Assembly (NCBI GenBank): GCA_001632425.1
Contig: KV425584.1
Span: 1 to 64,000 of the forward strand
Reading direction: 5' to 3'
DNA from: Neolentinus lepideus HHB14362 ss-1
Lineage: Eukaryota > Basidiomycota > Agaricomycetes > Gloeophyllales > Gloeophyllaceae
DNA: 64,000 nt
In this document: piece by piece, positions 21,571 through 35,189 of the stretch
Layout of the letters: each line of letters begins with the position of its first letter
Numbering within the stretch: position 1 is the first letter of the stretch
Made by a program: the position numbers and the translations under genes
The notes under the pieces: model-generated
The model's database searches: none
Seen by the model: the letters and a program-made list of their open reading frames with translations, nothing else
What the model was told of the DNA's origin: nothing

Positions 21571-22984
21571 ACCTGGGCGTTGATCAGCTGTGGGCGCTCG
21601 CAGTTCCAGGAACTATATACTGAAGTCAGTCATAAGCGTGACGGTTATGAAGGTCTCCGCCACTCACTTCGGGATTACTGGTGCAATCCACCACCAACGA
21701 TTCAACGGCTGCGTGTTACACCGCGGTCCTGTCCAGAAGTTTAACATACAATACTAGATCTACCTGATAGACGTCGGGCGATGATTGATGAGCGTCTACG
21801 GGCTCAAACCATGACTGACTACGGCTTTGTCCCCGTCCTTCGAAACGTACGTGTCCTTCTTCGCGGATGCCTGCACCAAGTAACGTGAGAGGCCGCGATA
21901 GAAATGCAGTACACGCGGGATACCGACTATACTGTTTTCGCCCACCATCACTTCGACCAATACGCCAAAGCTTCCGACTGTCCAAGCTCACCAATAATCT
22001 AATCATCCGTATCATTCGGAGGAGATGTATGATATACACCGGGCAGCGTTCGGGATGCGCGCAGGCTAATCAATGAAAAGTCAGTCGAGTCCCGAGCTAG
22101 CGAACATGGCCGTTCGTGACGACAGGACTTGACTCTGTCATCCACCTAAAGCCTTCAGCCGAAAGACGTTTCGACGTTCAAAGCGAAGTCCAGGAGTGAC
22201 CCTATCCTCTCCAATGTGTGGCTAAGATCGTAACAAGCAGAACGTGTATCCACGGACCGCGCAGATATGATGCTACACTGCGAGATGTTCACAGTACTTA
22301 CTACACTCAATTCCTCTTGCGTCGGTCGTGGAGATATCGGAGAATTGAAGCCATCCGACAACAGGTTAACCGTCAACGCGCCCTGGTCAACACGTCCGGT
22401 GTTTACAAACTACTATGACGTGACATAGATATCACGCGTCAGCGCTGGCCGTAAGGATGAAATCAGACTCTCACGTACAGGTCGCTCCGCTTCCAGGAAA
22501 CTTCGAAACCTGCCAATGCGACGTTCCTTGACTCAACTCGTGGGGAGGCAGTTCTCTAACAACGGTGTCGTGATGCAGGGTCCATGACACGAGTTGAAGT
22601 GTTCGGCCAGCCAGTGAAGTCCAGCACACAATGACGGAATGATGGCATTCGACTGGTCTGGTATTTGGTAAGCGCGGAGGTCATTGATGCAAAAATGGTC
22701 ACGTTTCTGTCAGGGATGAAGATGTGCTCCGGAGCTGAAATCGAGCCATAGATGAGCAGTATCCAAAGCCAGGGACCACGGTCGATTAGCAAATCTGAAA
22801 CCAGGAACAAGATAGCCCCAGAGTAGTGCAGTCTCAAATGGCAGAACAAGATTGGACAGCGATCAGTCAATCAGTGAATGAAGTCGTCGTCACCTATACT
22901 CCGGCTTTCCGTCCAAATGAGAGACACCTGCCCTCTAGCACCGCGATTACCTGATGACTGAGACATGCTCAAAGAACAGGACAA
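21571..22984. repeat. Segmental duplication, copy B first part
   Basis: Starts ACCTGGGCGTTGATCAGCTG and follows copy A from its beginning through the region matching about 20160-20490. It keeps short exact islands such as GAGAGGCCGCGATAG and CAATACTAGATCTA, separated by gaps. It then gives way to a second run through the same middle segment at 22985. Confidence 0.75.
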
Positions 22985-24543
22985 CCTTCATGCTTGCTTT
23001 CGTAGATAGTAACAAGCAAAACGAGTATTACGAACAGCGCAGATTACGACGGTGTCGGCCGAGGAAAGTTTGAATTTTGAAGCAGGTGGACCATTTTCGA
23101 CGTATCCGATGTTTCTGGCGCTGGTCGTAGGGACGAGCTCCGCCTCCAGAAAACTTCGAACACACAACTCGTAGGCAGGCAATGGAGTCGAGTTGAAGTG
23201 CTCGACCAGCCAGTAAAATCCAGCACACGATAACTGATGGGACGATTGGGTAAGCGCGGAGGTCGTCACTTAGGCAAGGAATGGTCACGAATAGAAGATG
23301 TGGTCCGGGTACGAAACCGAGCAGTGCACAAAGTCATGGAGCAAGATACCCCCCGCCCCAGTACGCGCAGTCTCGAATGGTGGACAGCGATCAGTGAAGT
23401 CGTAGTCACGTATACTCCAAATGAGCGACATCTGCCCTCTAAACACAGGACGACCTTCACGCTTGCCTGTAATTTCGTATGTCGATAATCGACGAGCATA
23501 TCAGAGCACAGACAACGTGTATCGCCTTCTCGCAAACAAAAGCCCACTGAGAATCCCGTTAAAAGGGAGCTACCTCGAGGAGGGTGCCTTCGGACAAAGT
23601 GATTCGAGTCTATCGCGACCGCACTAACGGAAACCTCCGTGTCGTGAATAGACCTTCCGAGTCTGGAGCGGCCTATTAAGGAGGAGCGATTTGCTGCTAA
23701 GACGCCACAGAAGCGAAATGGAGATCCACTGCACGAGACTAATAGCTAGTACATAAAGGCAGACCACACGCTTAAGTGGCTAGCCGCTCGTTGTGAAGGA
23801 TTTTCGCACGAGGTCCCAGCAGTATCATCAAGGTATCGGCGTCAAATCAGCGAGGCAGATCCTGCTGAACGAAGCACGAGATGAGAAAGTCTGGGGATCG
23901 TCCGAGGATAAGATCGTCTGTAATTTCCGAGGAGGCGTCCACCTTTATGGCAATTTCCCATTGAATAACCTCCCAGCTCCAGGTCCTCCGACAAGATGCA
24001 CTTCCTGGGCGAGAACAGGTACACGAGCACCACACTTTCTCGTGCGTCCAGTGGCACATATCGAGCTTCCTCGAGATCCCGCTCTTCCTTGAACGTTCGC
24101 AAGATAGCACGTCTTGATCCCACGTTATTACATAAGCAAGAACACTGTGGCGGCACCGGCGGTTAGCAGAGCTAATTGTGGCGGGACGTCTGGAACATCG
24201 GAAGGACACTAGCGGGGCCGGTGTGCCTTGAGCTTTCTCTGGATCGAATCTCGGTACCGGCCATAGCGGATGCAAATCTTGGAGAGGGACACCTCGCAAA
24301 GTGCAGTGACTCTCATCAATAGAGTCGCGAGGCCGACGTCAAGCGAGGGCAAAGGCGGTGACAGTCAGCCGGGCCAAAATCACCTATGTATTGACGTAGT
24401 CTGAATAAATGTGAACGAGCCGGATACCAGCCAGAGACCAGCCCGCAAATCCTGGACGTCATTTTGAATAGCTGTTACGCAAGAAAGGAGAGGTTTCATC
24501 TGCCAAATAAGTCCAATACCAGCAAATTCTGGTGCTGAGCGCC
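22985..24543. repeat. Segmental duplication, copy B second part, including a third copy of the middle segment
   Basis: About 22985-23480 repeats the middle segment (matching about 19800-20520 of copy A and 22220-22980 of copy B). The rest continues to the end of the unit, matching 20490-21570. Shared islands include TAAGCGCGGAGGTC and GACCTTCCGAGTCTGGAGCG. So the middle segment is present three times and the ends twice. On the minus strand TFKEERDLEEARY and VIQWEIAIKVDASSEITDD parallel pieces of copy A. Confidence 0.75.
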
Positions 24544-27500
24544 GTGTCTGCAGGACCTATCGACAATCGATAGCGTCACCTGACGTCGGAGATATCCATA
24601 GACCTCGAGATCAACGGCGAGGGCACTATCAGTAGAACGAAGAACGTGGATCCGAGGCGAACAAGGAGTCCGGGATAAAGTGGGAACAAGGTAGCCACCG
24701 ATATGACAAAGCACTTGATGAAAATAGATGCAAAGCATCTCGTGGCACAATCGCCCAGAGAGACACGTCTTAACGTACCATACCAGCAGTCAGTGTGTCC
24801 TGAGGAGCTGGTGAAGCAGAATTGCGCAGCTTCAATGGCGACAGCGGATCCTGAAGAAGTAATAGTGCTGCCTGATAACATGAATGACGGGTGGATCATG
24901 GTGATATCGTCACTCCGAAGCGTGATTTTGTGCGAACTATAGAAGCTACGTCAGTCAAGCCTCTGCATGGGAATGTAAACATACGATCTTTTATGATGAA
25001 CGACTTGACATTGGAACAGGTCCTAGAAAAGCGTACGCGTCATGCTTCCCATCCTAGCCACGAGAGAAAAAACGAGAAAGCATGACATTGACCACGGAAC
25101 GAGACAGACAAGGTCAAAACCCTAGAAACGCGTCGAAAGTGAGGGCTCCGGTTTGTCGCGAGAGAAGACTTCAGACACCCATTGAATAGATCACCGCATT
25201 TAATTACTCCACACTCCAATGCATCAAGGACCATGGCTCTGCAAAGTCGGGGATGGTCCAGCCGGAACAAAGTTTGTCTGCGGAACAAGCGTCCGTTAGT
25301 CACCCATGTCCGCAGAAATCAGAATTCGCCAGAACGGCTTAGTAAGCACGATGGCGGTCTCGGTTATCGAGGGTAAAAGAGAAGGTGGTACGACTGCAAA
25401 CCCAACCAACCATCTGTTGGTGATGCAGTCCCAACAATAGCATGGCTCGAGGCAACCCCAACTACAGTCAGCAGGCGCATCAGTAATGACCGTTGCCGTT
25501 CACCAGTGACCACACAGCGGCTGTGCGAGTCCATGGTCAACACGGAAATTGTTAATTATAGTCATTTGCTGCGCAGCTTGACATTGACAGAAAGCGTGTA
25601 TTTTAAATGAGCTGTGACAGAGAAGAGCAAAGGGACATAGCGCACCATCTGCTTTCGCGTAAGATACACGGGCCCATAACATACGTTGCGCCCGGAGACA
25701 GACAACAGACATGCGCTGTGAGTTTGGCAGAGAAATATGAGAAAGGAAAGCTCTGTTGAGGCGGGTACACCGCCACCTTGATCCTATCCTTGAACCGGCG
25801 GCTCACCTGATGAACCAACGCTTGCCCGACGCATCCAGATATCCCCAGATCGAAGCGGTAAGTGGGATAGCGGGCGGGTCCTTAGTCGACACGAATCATG
25901 ATGCGTAAACGCTCGCAAGGAACAAGTGCAGCAATTTACGTCCATTGGCGATTTGAACTCTGGTGACGCTTGGAAGTGGCAGTAATCGGGGCTATAGATC
26001 ACAATTCACTATATATCAACTCGCATTCAACAAGACAGGATCTGACAGATGCATGCGCTTAGCGCCGCACATAGACGCGCGCTAAAAGCTAAATTGACGC
26101 TCGCGATCGTTGGCGCCTACACCCATGTAAGGTTTTAGGCTGCAGTCCCGCCCGCAGGTGAGTTGCATTCCCATTGCATCGTCGTCGTCGAAGAGAGGTC
26201 GCACATCTGGGCTACAAGTGCTTCTGAAGCCAGCACCCTCGAGCAAGGACATCCCCGGGAAACGACGGGAAGCGCTAGCCCGAGATGACCTTGGTGGGTC
26301 CTACTCCACTGCTCTGTGACTAAACCTGGTGGATGAGTGGCACGCATAATTGATGGTGGCTTGGCACTAGCACCACTGCTGCGATGTAGTATAACGCCCT
26401 CGCAAGATAGCTTGTTCTCAATATAGCTGTAAGCTTATGATTCCGTCCTGAGATGCATATGTTAATACGCACATCTGGAACTAATTCTCGGTTAGAATTT
26501 CGGCGATCCCATGGCTCGGGGAAAGGTATGGGTATATCGTTCCTACATAGACGTGAAGCTTCTATCCAACTCTCCGAGGGAGTGGACTGAGCTTTTGCCA
26601 TATCCAGCACATCGCTGTACAGCAATATTTCAATATTTCTACCAACACAGCAAATGTTCCTTGGTGTGGCGTCATCTCGCAGCCGTCGCGACTTCCTGCT
26701 TCCTGAATCCCGTCGCATCATTCTCAGAAGAACAGAGCACGCGCCCTGGAAGCAGTGCGCATCTCACTCGCCCTCAATGCACCCAACAAAGGGGGATTGG
26801 CACTGGCAGTATTGTATTACAAGCAGCGAGTGCTAATAGTATAAGCTTTAACACCCGAGTTATACCTAATGGGAGCAATCTCGGGAAGCTGCGTTCTGCG
26901 ATTCGTGATGGGCCGGACTTACGGAGCAAGGCAGAAACCAGTGGATGCATCAGATTTTCTTGTCTACCATAATCGTCATCCTGAGGGTGCCCTGCCTCGG
27001 TATTGGCGTTAGCGGAGATGTGGCTGCACCATACTTACTGAACGCTCGGCACGCGGTGCAACCCCGGTATGTCAGTCGCGCTGTACATACCCTATAACCC
27101 CAGTCACCAAGCTTAAGATTTGCTGCGAATTGGAATTGCCCATCGAATATTGCGTCCGGACGCCAGCCACACTAAACATAGCTGCGTCCGGTAAAATGCC
27201 GGTACAGCGAGGACGGGTAAGGTTTGAGTTCGATGATGGCCTATCTGCGGATGAGTTAACCACATAACTTGGGACGAGGGCCTAGGTGTGGAGCCTATGG
27301 TTCTATGTTTCCGGCGCGCAGCACCTGTAGATCCCGGGACCGTCAACAAGGAACATCGAACATCAGGCAACAGCAACTCTAACTCGAACGACAGAACTGA
27401 TCGCAAGTTTCGCATACCGGAGAGACGCGGTGGTGAAGAGTCTCGGCGCCGCTGATAATGAAAAAGAATATCGACTCTTCATAGATGGCAAGGATAGCCC

Positions 27501-29575
27501 GGTCGAAAGCACTGTCGAAGTTTCCATCTTCCATCGCAGTTTTCGCTATGAACCTGACACGCATCACGGATACGCCTCTGCAAATGAACGAACGCCTGCA
27601 CAATGGAGGTAAATGGAGAACGGTGCGCTGCGAGGGGGAGGTGTATATTTAGTCCGCGGGCATGTGACTCGGACCGGCGTATACGGAACTGACAAGGAAA
27701 TCGAGTTATGGAGCCCAGGAGAGGACTTTGCAGGTCCATGCACAGACGGGAGGAACCATGGGCCGGCGAGCAATCGTCGAGGGGCACGTCTGATCCATAC
27801 GGCTGTATGACACTGGCCGAGAAAACGAAAGGCAAGTCAGGGGGGCCAGTACAATGCACAGAGGAACGTGAAAACGCAAAAACTTCATTATTCATGTCAT
27901 TGTACGTGCCACGCAGGTCCGTGACTTGGCTGCCCGCGATCACTGTGCCGTGCCTGGAGAAGAAAAGCGTTTTATGACGAAACGAAAATACCACACCGCT
28001 TTGTCGTTGCATGAAAACGTAGGTGCGGGACTTGCTGCATGCTCGATACACGCCTGGGTCTGTGAATGTAGGAAGAAACACCGGGGGCAGATCCGTGCGT
28101 GTGATCCTGTGGAGAATGCGAAGCAGTGGATCCTGAGACGGATTTTGGGTGGGACTTGGCCCAGTAGCGTGCGGCGACAACTCAGAGGCCCTGACTAGAG
28201 TGTAGAGTAGAGTGTATTCCAAGCTGTAGATGAGAAGGTAGGCGGACAGACATAGTAAGGAGACCCGAGGGGATGCCAACGAAGATCCGGATTGCAAAGA
28301 AGGAATAGGACTAGATTGCAGGGCAGCTTCGAATGTGAAGTGTGCGGCAGATATACGATAAACGCGACCTCGAATGGGACATCACCTGAATGGATGCCAT
28401 ACGAGTTCCAAAGACAAGTGAATAGATCGATCTGCTAGTTCTACCGAGGCGTTTAAAGCCGTCGTTAACTATCGGATGAACAGGGCGAGGGCCCGAGGCG
28501 ACCAAGATGAGGAATAGGAGCGTACATAGCGGATGTAACAGAACGATGTGAAGTGTCCAGCGCATGAATGGACGAAACGGAGCGATCAGTCCGGGCGAGA
28601 CGATTACTATGTTTAGCTTTTCCCGAAAAGTGCTGTTGGTGGCATGTAGCACAGGCGCAACTGACTGCAACGTCGCCGAGAGACACACCGAGGAACACGC
28701 AACATCACAGTTGACATCGGTGAAGCTCGTCGAGTGTGGCAGCAGAGGCGATGTGGCTTGACTGGCGGTCGGGTGGCGCTGGGCAGGTGCGTCGGTTCGG
28801 CCGATGGGCTCGGCTGGACCTTCCGGGAAATCGGTGCCGGAATGCCGGCTCTGCTGACATAAGCGGGCTGGTGTTGTCTCCGCCCGAGCTGTGGCAGTGG
28901 CTTTCAACTTCAACTTTTACAGCCACTGCCTCCAGCTCCCGTAGTCGGATCGGAAACATCAGACCATCGCTGCAAAAACTTACCGGCCCCAGTGTCATCC
29001 GTAGGATATATACCCGCGCCCAGCTCTTCGACCCTCAATCCGACCGTTTGTGGCACCCGTCGCACCCTCTGCTGCTGCTTCTCTACGTACATCTCCTTCC
29101 GGACATCACCTATCTGTGAAGCGACGGTTCTGAGATTGTTCAGCCAGGGACCCCTTCCTCTGCGTCGCTAAAGCGAGGTTTCGACGGTTTCGTTACCACG
29201 GTAAGTTTTACGGGTATTTTGGATCGGTACCTTTGCCGGGAGGGGAAACAGATGATACGGGTCTACTTCCCGCAAAGGGAATATGGGAAGAAAATAACCA
29301 AAAGTTTTCTGATGGCAGCCGGTGGCTCAGACGCGTGGCCGTGTGATGGGATTGGGTGAGGCGTGGCAGATATATTCGAATAGTTCCGCTTCTTCTGGCA
29401 GCGTGTCTGCCGTGCGCACCGAGATAGAATATCTCCACGCTAACCCATGAACTGCTTCTTTGGGCTTCCCTTCTCGTATATACCTCCCTCAATTCTATAT
29501 ATTGGCGCTGACTCCCGTCTTCTCCCATACTAAGCCCCCATCTCCTCCCGCTTCGCCGAAACGCCCGATTCCCCT
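24544..29575. other. 5 kb without a recognised gene
   Basis: Many frames of 60-270 codons overlap on both strands. The longest is 272 codons (27479-28297 minus), with others at 28311-28913 minus (200 codons) and 26511-26972 plus (153 codons). None has a domain, signal or splice pattern I recognise. The minus frame at 24576-24899 includes a hydrophobic run, LVRLGSTFFVLLIVPSPL, and could be part of a membrane protein adjoining the duplicated unit. Bases 29120-29575 would hold the promoter of the cyclin gene. Confidence 0.4.
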
Positions 29576-30705
29576 ATGGCTGCTGTCCACGGTCCTGTCA
29601 TCGCTGCGCATCCGTCGCCGTTCAGACCTGGCGCAAGCATCGCCCGCCCGTCCAACGTCCCGCTTCGTGTAAACCCTGCTTTTCAGGTGTCGAGCTCGAC
29701 AAACACCCCTGCAGCAAACCCTAGCGGTAGTAAGGTACGAACACACTTGCAAATTGTGTCGATGTGGCATTGCTGACTGCTATCTAGCCGTCTCTCCCTG
29801 CAGACCCATTCTACGGCCACGAAACGACGGCGAAGCTATGTGCGCGGTTTGTAACTCATCTGTTCACTTGTCCGGACTATGCTCCTGCGACAACGACCCC
29901 ATCTGCGCCATCTCCGCCCTTAGCAAACTTTATTGCTTACGCCCTCCATCGCACGCGGCTACACCCCACCGTGACGTTCGCTGCTCTCTACCTCCTTCAA
30001 CGGCTAAAATCTCGATTTCCCGCCGCTCGCGGATCTTCTGGGCACCGATTATTTATTTCAGCATTCATGATTGCCTCGAAGGTCATCTGCGACGACACAT
30101 ACTCGAACAAGTCGTGGTGCATTGTAGGCCAAGGCATGTTCGCTTTGCGGGAGATCAACCAAATGGAGCGCGAGATGTGCAGTTATCTCGAGTGGGAGTT
30201 GAACGTCGAGCCGTCGTTGTTGAAAGATTTCGAGGTAAAGGTGAAGAAGGATTTCGCCGGTCCAGGACCCTATCCTACGTACAGCGTACCCCCGCCCTTC
30301 GCCTCACAAGCGACGCAGACCCAAGCGCCAGACGTGCATGCTCCGCCACTCGTCCCTTTCACCCACGAAGAGCGGCGCAAATCGCCTTCCTCGGAGGTCT
30401 CGTCGAACCCTCTCCCGCCACCTCCTGTGCCTATCCCTACCCCCTACGAGAAGACCTACCTCCCATACACGCCACCCCTCACGCCCGACACGCCCTCGTC
30501 TATGTGCTCAGATATGTCGGAGATGTCTTCCTCCCCGCCAACGCCTCCCGATGGCGCCGATATCATCGTCGATCGCAATCGCTTCACGAAGCTCCCGCTC
30601 GCGTCCGAGGAAAAGGTCCGCCCTGCCGACGCCGCGCTCAAGGTGCTCCCAAAGTCGAAGATCGGTCGCGAGGCGTTCGCGTTCGCCGCGCCGGCGGTCT
30701 GGTAG
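29576..30705 (+). CDS. Pho85-type (Pcl1/Pcl2-like) cyclin
   Basis: Cyclins of this class activate the Pho85 kinase and steer it to targets in the cell cycle, polarity or nutrient response. Exon 1 is 29576-29734 (MAAVHGPVIAAHPSPFRPGA), a 53-nt intron ends at 29787, and exon 2 is 29788-30705; total 358 residues. The cyclin box runs from about residue 65 to 170, with FIAYALHRTRLHPTVTFAAL, LLQRLKSRFP, HRLFISAFMIASKVICDD, YSNKSWCIVGQGMFALREIN and MEREMCSYLEWELNV. The C-terminal half is Pro/Ser-rich (for example PYTPPLTPDTPSSMCSDMSE), which is probably disordered and phosphorylated. The short ATG context and the clean splice favour this start. A long frame overlapping exon 2 in another phase is a by-product of its GC-rich codons. 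Confidence 0.92.
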
Positions 30706-33700
30706 TCTCATCCGGGTTCGGGGCTCGGGCTCTCTCGCGAGTTTTCTATATTGTCTCATTGCTGCTCTTGCATCGACCTCAATCGCTATCATTGGCCCTA
30801 TATTTTGCGCCTTGCCGATATCTATACGCGTTCGCTGCTCGGACACAGCGGCTTTTAATATTGTCACTTGCTCAAGGACTCGCCAGCCCACGTATTTGTC
30901 TGGCGCATCACACGGTCTCCAGTCGCACTACATGGACCTACTTATTGTTTTCTTCATTCTCGCATCTCTCTAGTCTATCTGGTCTCTGCATTTTTTCATA
31001 CTCAGTTTCTCCCTCCCATCATCGTCATCATTTGTTTGCACGCATATGTACTTCTACCATTCTTAATTATGCTCGACCATGCTATGAGCTCATGATACCG
31101 TTACGTCGTAGTATGATACATCTGCTGGAGTACCAAAACGAATATACAATAAAAATTTGTATAACTCCCTATCCTTGTCTCCTTGAAACGCTTTGACAAA
31201 TGACTGCGAGTTGCGACGTCTTCTCTGCCTTGTTCTCTGCGGTGATAATCACAATCAGCGTCTCCGTGCTGTTTGTTTTCGTTCTTCGCCTGGCCCGGAC
31301 TAGCATCGAACGTAGCATACCAATGGGAATGATAGGAACGCCCGGAACAGGTACTGCTTGTGTGCCCGCAATATCCGTACAATAGCCTCGTGCCCGGACC
31401 TCTTTGTACGCACCTGCCCCCTTGTACCTCTTCCGGGCAGCTGCGCCTTCCGAGAGGACACGCCCTTGACCACTTCGGGCATTGGCGTCGTCGCTCGGAC
31501 CTCGCACTGCCTTGCGCACGATAACGGGACCCGTCCGGAAGCGTGACTTCCCTGACACGGGTAGCTATCGACGCTAACATAAGCAGGTCAAGCCACCCGT
31601 GTTCCATCGGAAGGCTCTGATACATGCTATCTGTTCGACGCTTCCTCCATAAAGCATCCGTGCTATTTGTTAGCGGTTCTCGTGGTTATGTAGTTTCTCA
31701 TATCCGTCATAGCGTATGACAGCTGGATGTGGATGCGGTATCGTAATGCACATACGAGTATACTGTGGGCGTTATCTGTGCACGCACTCGAAGACTAATT
31801 GAATGCGAGTGTCCTGGACTCTCCAGACCGCGCGACAAGCATGAACGTACGCGCAGGTTTAAGTGAATCCTTACGTTTGCGTATCTCGTGTGCAATTGTG
31901 GCGTTGCGAGGCCTGCCTGGTAGCCATGTGTCGGGCGACCGCTGGCAGGAAACGGATAGATCCACGATACTTCCCGAGCGCCACGCTAGACGCGCGTGCA
32001 GAGCTTAGATTGCAACATTGGCCCATCAACACATCATGCATCACGATTGACGACTTCCATCTCAATCAGGATATGCTCAGGTTTGAAGATTGACATTTGT
32101 CCCTCACTTGGAACTGAAGCAGTGTACTTACACTTCCAAGCGCAGGTCCGTGCGACTGGAAATGTACACAACAGCTGACTCGAAAGACAATATTAGACTG
32201 CTGCGAATGCAAGGTATCACAACTCGAAACAGGTCCTCGACAAATGACGGATGTCGGAGCGAACATGGATGCGCACACGACAGCAAGGGTTTGATTTGCG
32301 AGACAGGGGCTCTCCTGGTCCCTTGATCGGGCGAGCGCACTATCATTTCCTGTACTCGCCATCCACACCCTGCCTAACTATGGCAAACAACTGAAGGTGT
32401 TCCTGCATGCGGTATACTCGTGGCCTCGGCAGTCAACAATCTTATATGCTTATCTCCTCCTCGTGGCGATCGTACACCTCTCCCGCTGTCTTCTTAATTA
32501 CGGACTGTGGACGTTGCGGGGCAAAGTGCTGAGATGTTCGGCCGAGCGTAGGCGCATTAACTGGGGTTGGCTGAACTTGACCATCCAATGATACATCAGG
32601 CTTGCTGTACGCTGCGTTCTGGGGTGTTCTCTTCAGTTCTTGCACAGCATGCACAGTGTCTGGAGCCATTCGAGTTGATCATCGCATCGAGCGCAATGTC
32701 AGCGCTGCGATGATCATCCCGAAATGACACAAACAGGCATGGCCATCCCGCTCTATTCAGCCGTTGCGGCTGTGGACAATTCAACACGACGATGTTTCAG
32801 GCGAGACTCCATCGGTTTGGTACATGAATAGAACATTGGCATTAACTATCTGACGGCGCTGGGATACTGACTCGCTGGCGCCGTTGGACAACGATCAGCG
32901 TGTATGTCCGTTATCTAATCTGTCGGCGGCGAACGGGACGGACGGGAATCAGCCACGTACATGTTTTGTGTGAATATCTGCGTTCTATTAACGTATGACG
33001 CTGGCACGCACCGGTCTTGTTCCGCTTTACGGTACGCCACCTCTGCGCTTTTATGTAACTTACGAGATCTGAGGACCGTCTTTGACAGGACCAATAAATT
33101 CTATCATAACGTTGTATAGAGGCTTTTAGGCATAATGCCGAATAAGCCCTATCGTTACGAACATGAGATGGAGTGTATTTGAGCACTGCAAGGGTTTGAG
33201 GTTCAAGCTTACCTCGTGTTTTACGTGGACTAAGGTCCGTCCTAGTATACAGTATACGATGTCTGTATACGCTTTCACCACGTGTAGTGGTTCATGACCA
33301 GTTCAGGCATATGGAAGTACTATTAATATTGATTGACCGTGTTATTTGTCCTACCTGCAGGTAAGAATTGCCAGATAACAAAGATTCTAGCCACACAGCG
33401 CCTCTCATTACTTGCACCGTTTTCTAAGATCTCAGGACTGTATCATCTACTGGGCTGACATCAATCAGAATCCTGCCGCATCGACCAATTCCGCATTCTC
33501 GGACCGTCCTCAGCTTCTCGATTACTTCCTCTGAAAATTCTGATGCGTATTATTGACTGGCCTATCAATCGCACCCACTTTTATCCAGCTCCCATGAAGA
33601 CATCACAAGCGCAATGAACTTAGCTTCCCTGGTGACCTTATTCTCCGTGGGGATCAGGCATGTTACCGGCAAGTTGATTATCTGTGGCTCCCGGTCTCTA

Positions 33701-34215
33701 GACAAATTTCTGACATGCTAGGTTCGTTCCGTAAACACGCGTCGTCTAATGAGCAACGGTATTTCGCTATGTCCCAGTGATTATGTCCGAGCTTTTGAAG
33801 GAGATACGCATCTACCGCTTTTTTTTGTTAGGCTGCCCGTCGCCTCTTGGCCGAATAATAGCCGATGACGTCCGTGACTGGTCACAGTACACGTGACTGT
33901 GCGAACGCTGCCTCGCTAATTACCGTCATTGGGAGCCACATTGCTCTTCATGCTCGCCGCCAAGGGCAGAGTCATTCTGTTTGCTGTGCCTCCCGAGTTG
34001 TGCAGCGGACCGACCGACTTGATTCTGATCGTGCGAGAATATGTATACTTCAATTCGGGAATAGGGGCAATGTGACGAGCAAACTTCCTTCGTGCTGCGA
34101 TCACGACTCCCATGCTTGCCTATGACTCGCAAGCGGCGATGAAGCATGTGATCCGCCCCCAAAGACTTCGTGAACGAGGGAGCAATCACTCCATCGGCGG
34201 CGACTTATCGTCTCC
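30706..34215. other. 3.5 kb without a recognised gene
   Basis: The first 450 bases are probably the cyclin 3' region (AATATACAATAAAAATTTG near 31140). A 61-codon plus frame at 31200-31385 starts with a hydrophobic stretch (FSAVIITISVSVLFVFVLRL) and could be a small membrane protein, but it has no support beyond that. Frames at 31101-31625 minus and 31799-34125 show no family motif. Confidence 0.4.
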
Positions 34216-35189
34216 CAACATGGATGATACAATCCTACAAGTATGTGCAGTCGATTGATGGGTCGGTCGCGAGCTGATGAACTATCCTTGATCATATCTT
34301 ATCTTAAAATTGAAGATGTAACTCGTCAGCTTATGAACAGTCGCGCACAGGTTAGGATGAGGAGATGAGCCATCCCGTCACTACCAATGTTCTGATTTTA
34401 CGTGCACCGCTTTAGCTCCAATCAGTACTGTTGAATGCTATACACGTCCTCCAAACCTTCGGGTTCAGGTCCAGGGCCCGAAAGTCAAGGTAGCGAAGTA
34501 TATGTGCCTCACCAGAGTTTGATCAAGACAGGCGAGCTTTTTTTCTCTTTCCGTCCTGACTTTCTGACAGTGGACACTCGTTCCGTTGGTATGTACAGGT
34601 ATTTCATGGACATCTTAGGCTCACTGCCCACGAAAACTAGCCCAGATGGCGATCATGATTCGCCACTTTTCGACGTAGGATCAATGCGATGACACCGGAA
34701 ATAACCATCTGTCGAGATTTCTCAATGACAATTGGAATGTCTGAACAACGAAGATGTTTTGACCTTCCGCTGAAACATCAATGACGAATCATCGATCAAA
34801 TGAGACGATTGGGTGGCTTCAGGCTTGCTTGTCATCCTAATCCAAGAAATCCGGTGTTCATCACGCTTGCGATGCGGTGTATGGTCACGGAAGGACTGCT
34901 GGGTGTCTTTCTCCGGGTATTCTCAAAATTTGCGCATTGTCGATATGTCGAGAATACTGCCTCTTAGAGTTGGTACGCAACATGATCGCAAATTGGGCCT
35001 TGATAAAATCACATCTTCATTACCGCTAGTATGGCACGCATCGTGTCATATCGGAGCACCCCAAAGTAAGTATGATGATAGCCAACAACCATCCGTTACC
35101 TGAACTTACACACCCCTTTTGGCATCCATAATCTTACCACTCTACTCATTCTCAACTTCAGCTACCTGGTGATTCCTTTCCTTCTTTAA
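34216..35189. repeat. 3' flank of the broken small gene, partly repeated at 35847-35940
   Basis: GTGCAGTCGATTGAT with the following 90 bases (34237 on) recurs at 35847 on, and ATCGTGTCATA occurs at about 35040 and 35925. These shared flanks show that 34.2-35.8 kb and 35.8-37.8 kb are two units of a tandem duplication. No gene recognised apart from a plain frame at 34435-34692 plus. Confidence 0.45.

Noticed and set aside
27479..28297. 272-codon minus-strand open frame
   Set aside because: Long, but with no domain, no helix pattern and overlapping frames on the plus strand of similar openness; not called without further support.
29754..31196. 480-codon plus-strand open frame
   Set aside because: It overlaps cyclin exon 2 in a different phase; the cyclin frame carries a full cyclin box and a clean splice, while this frame is Arg/Ser-rich without motifs.
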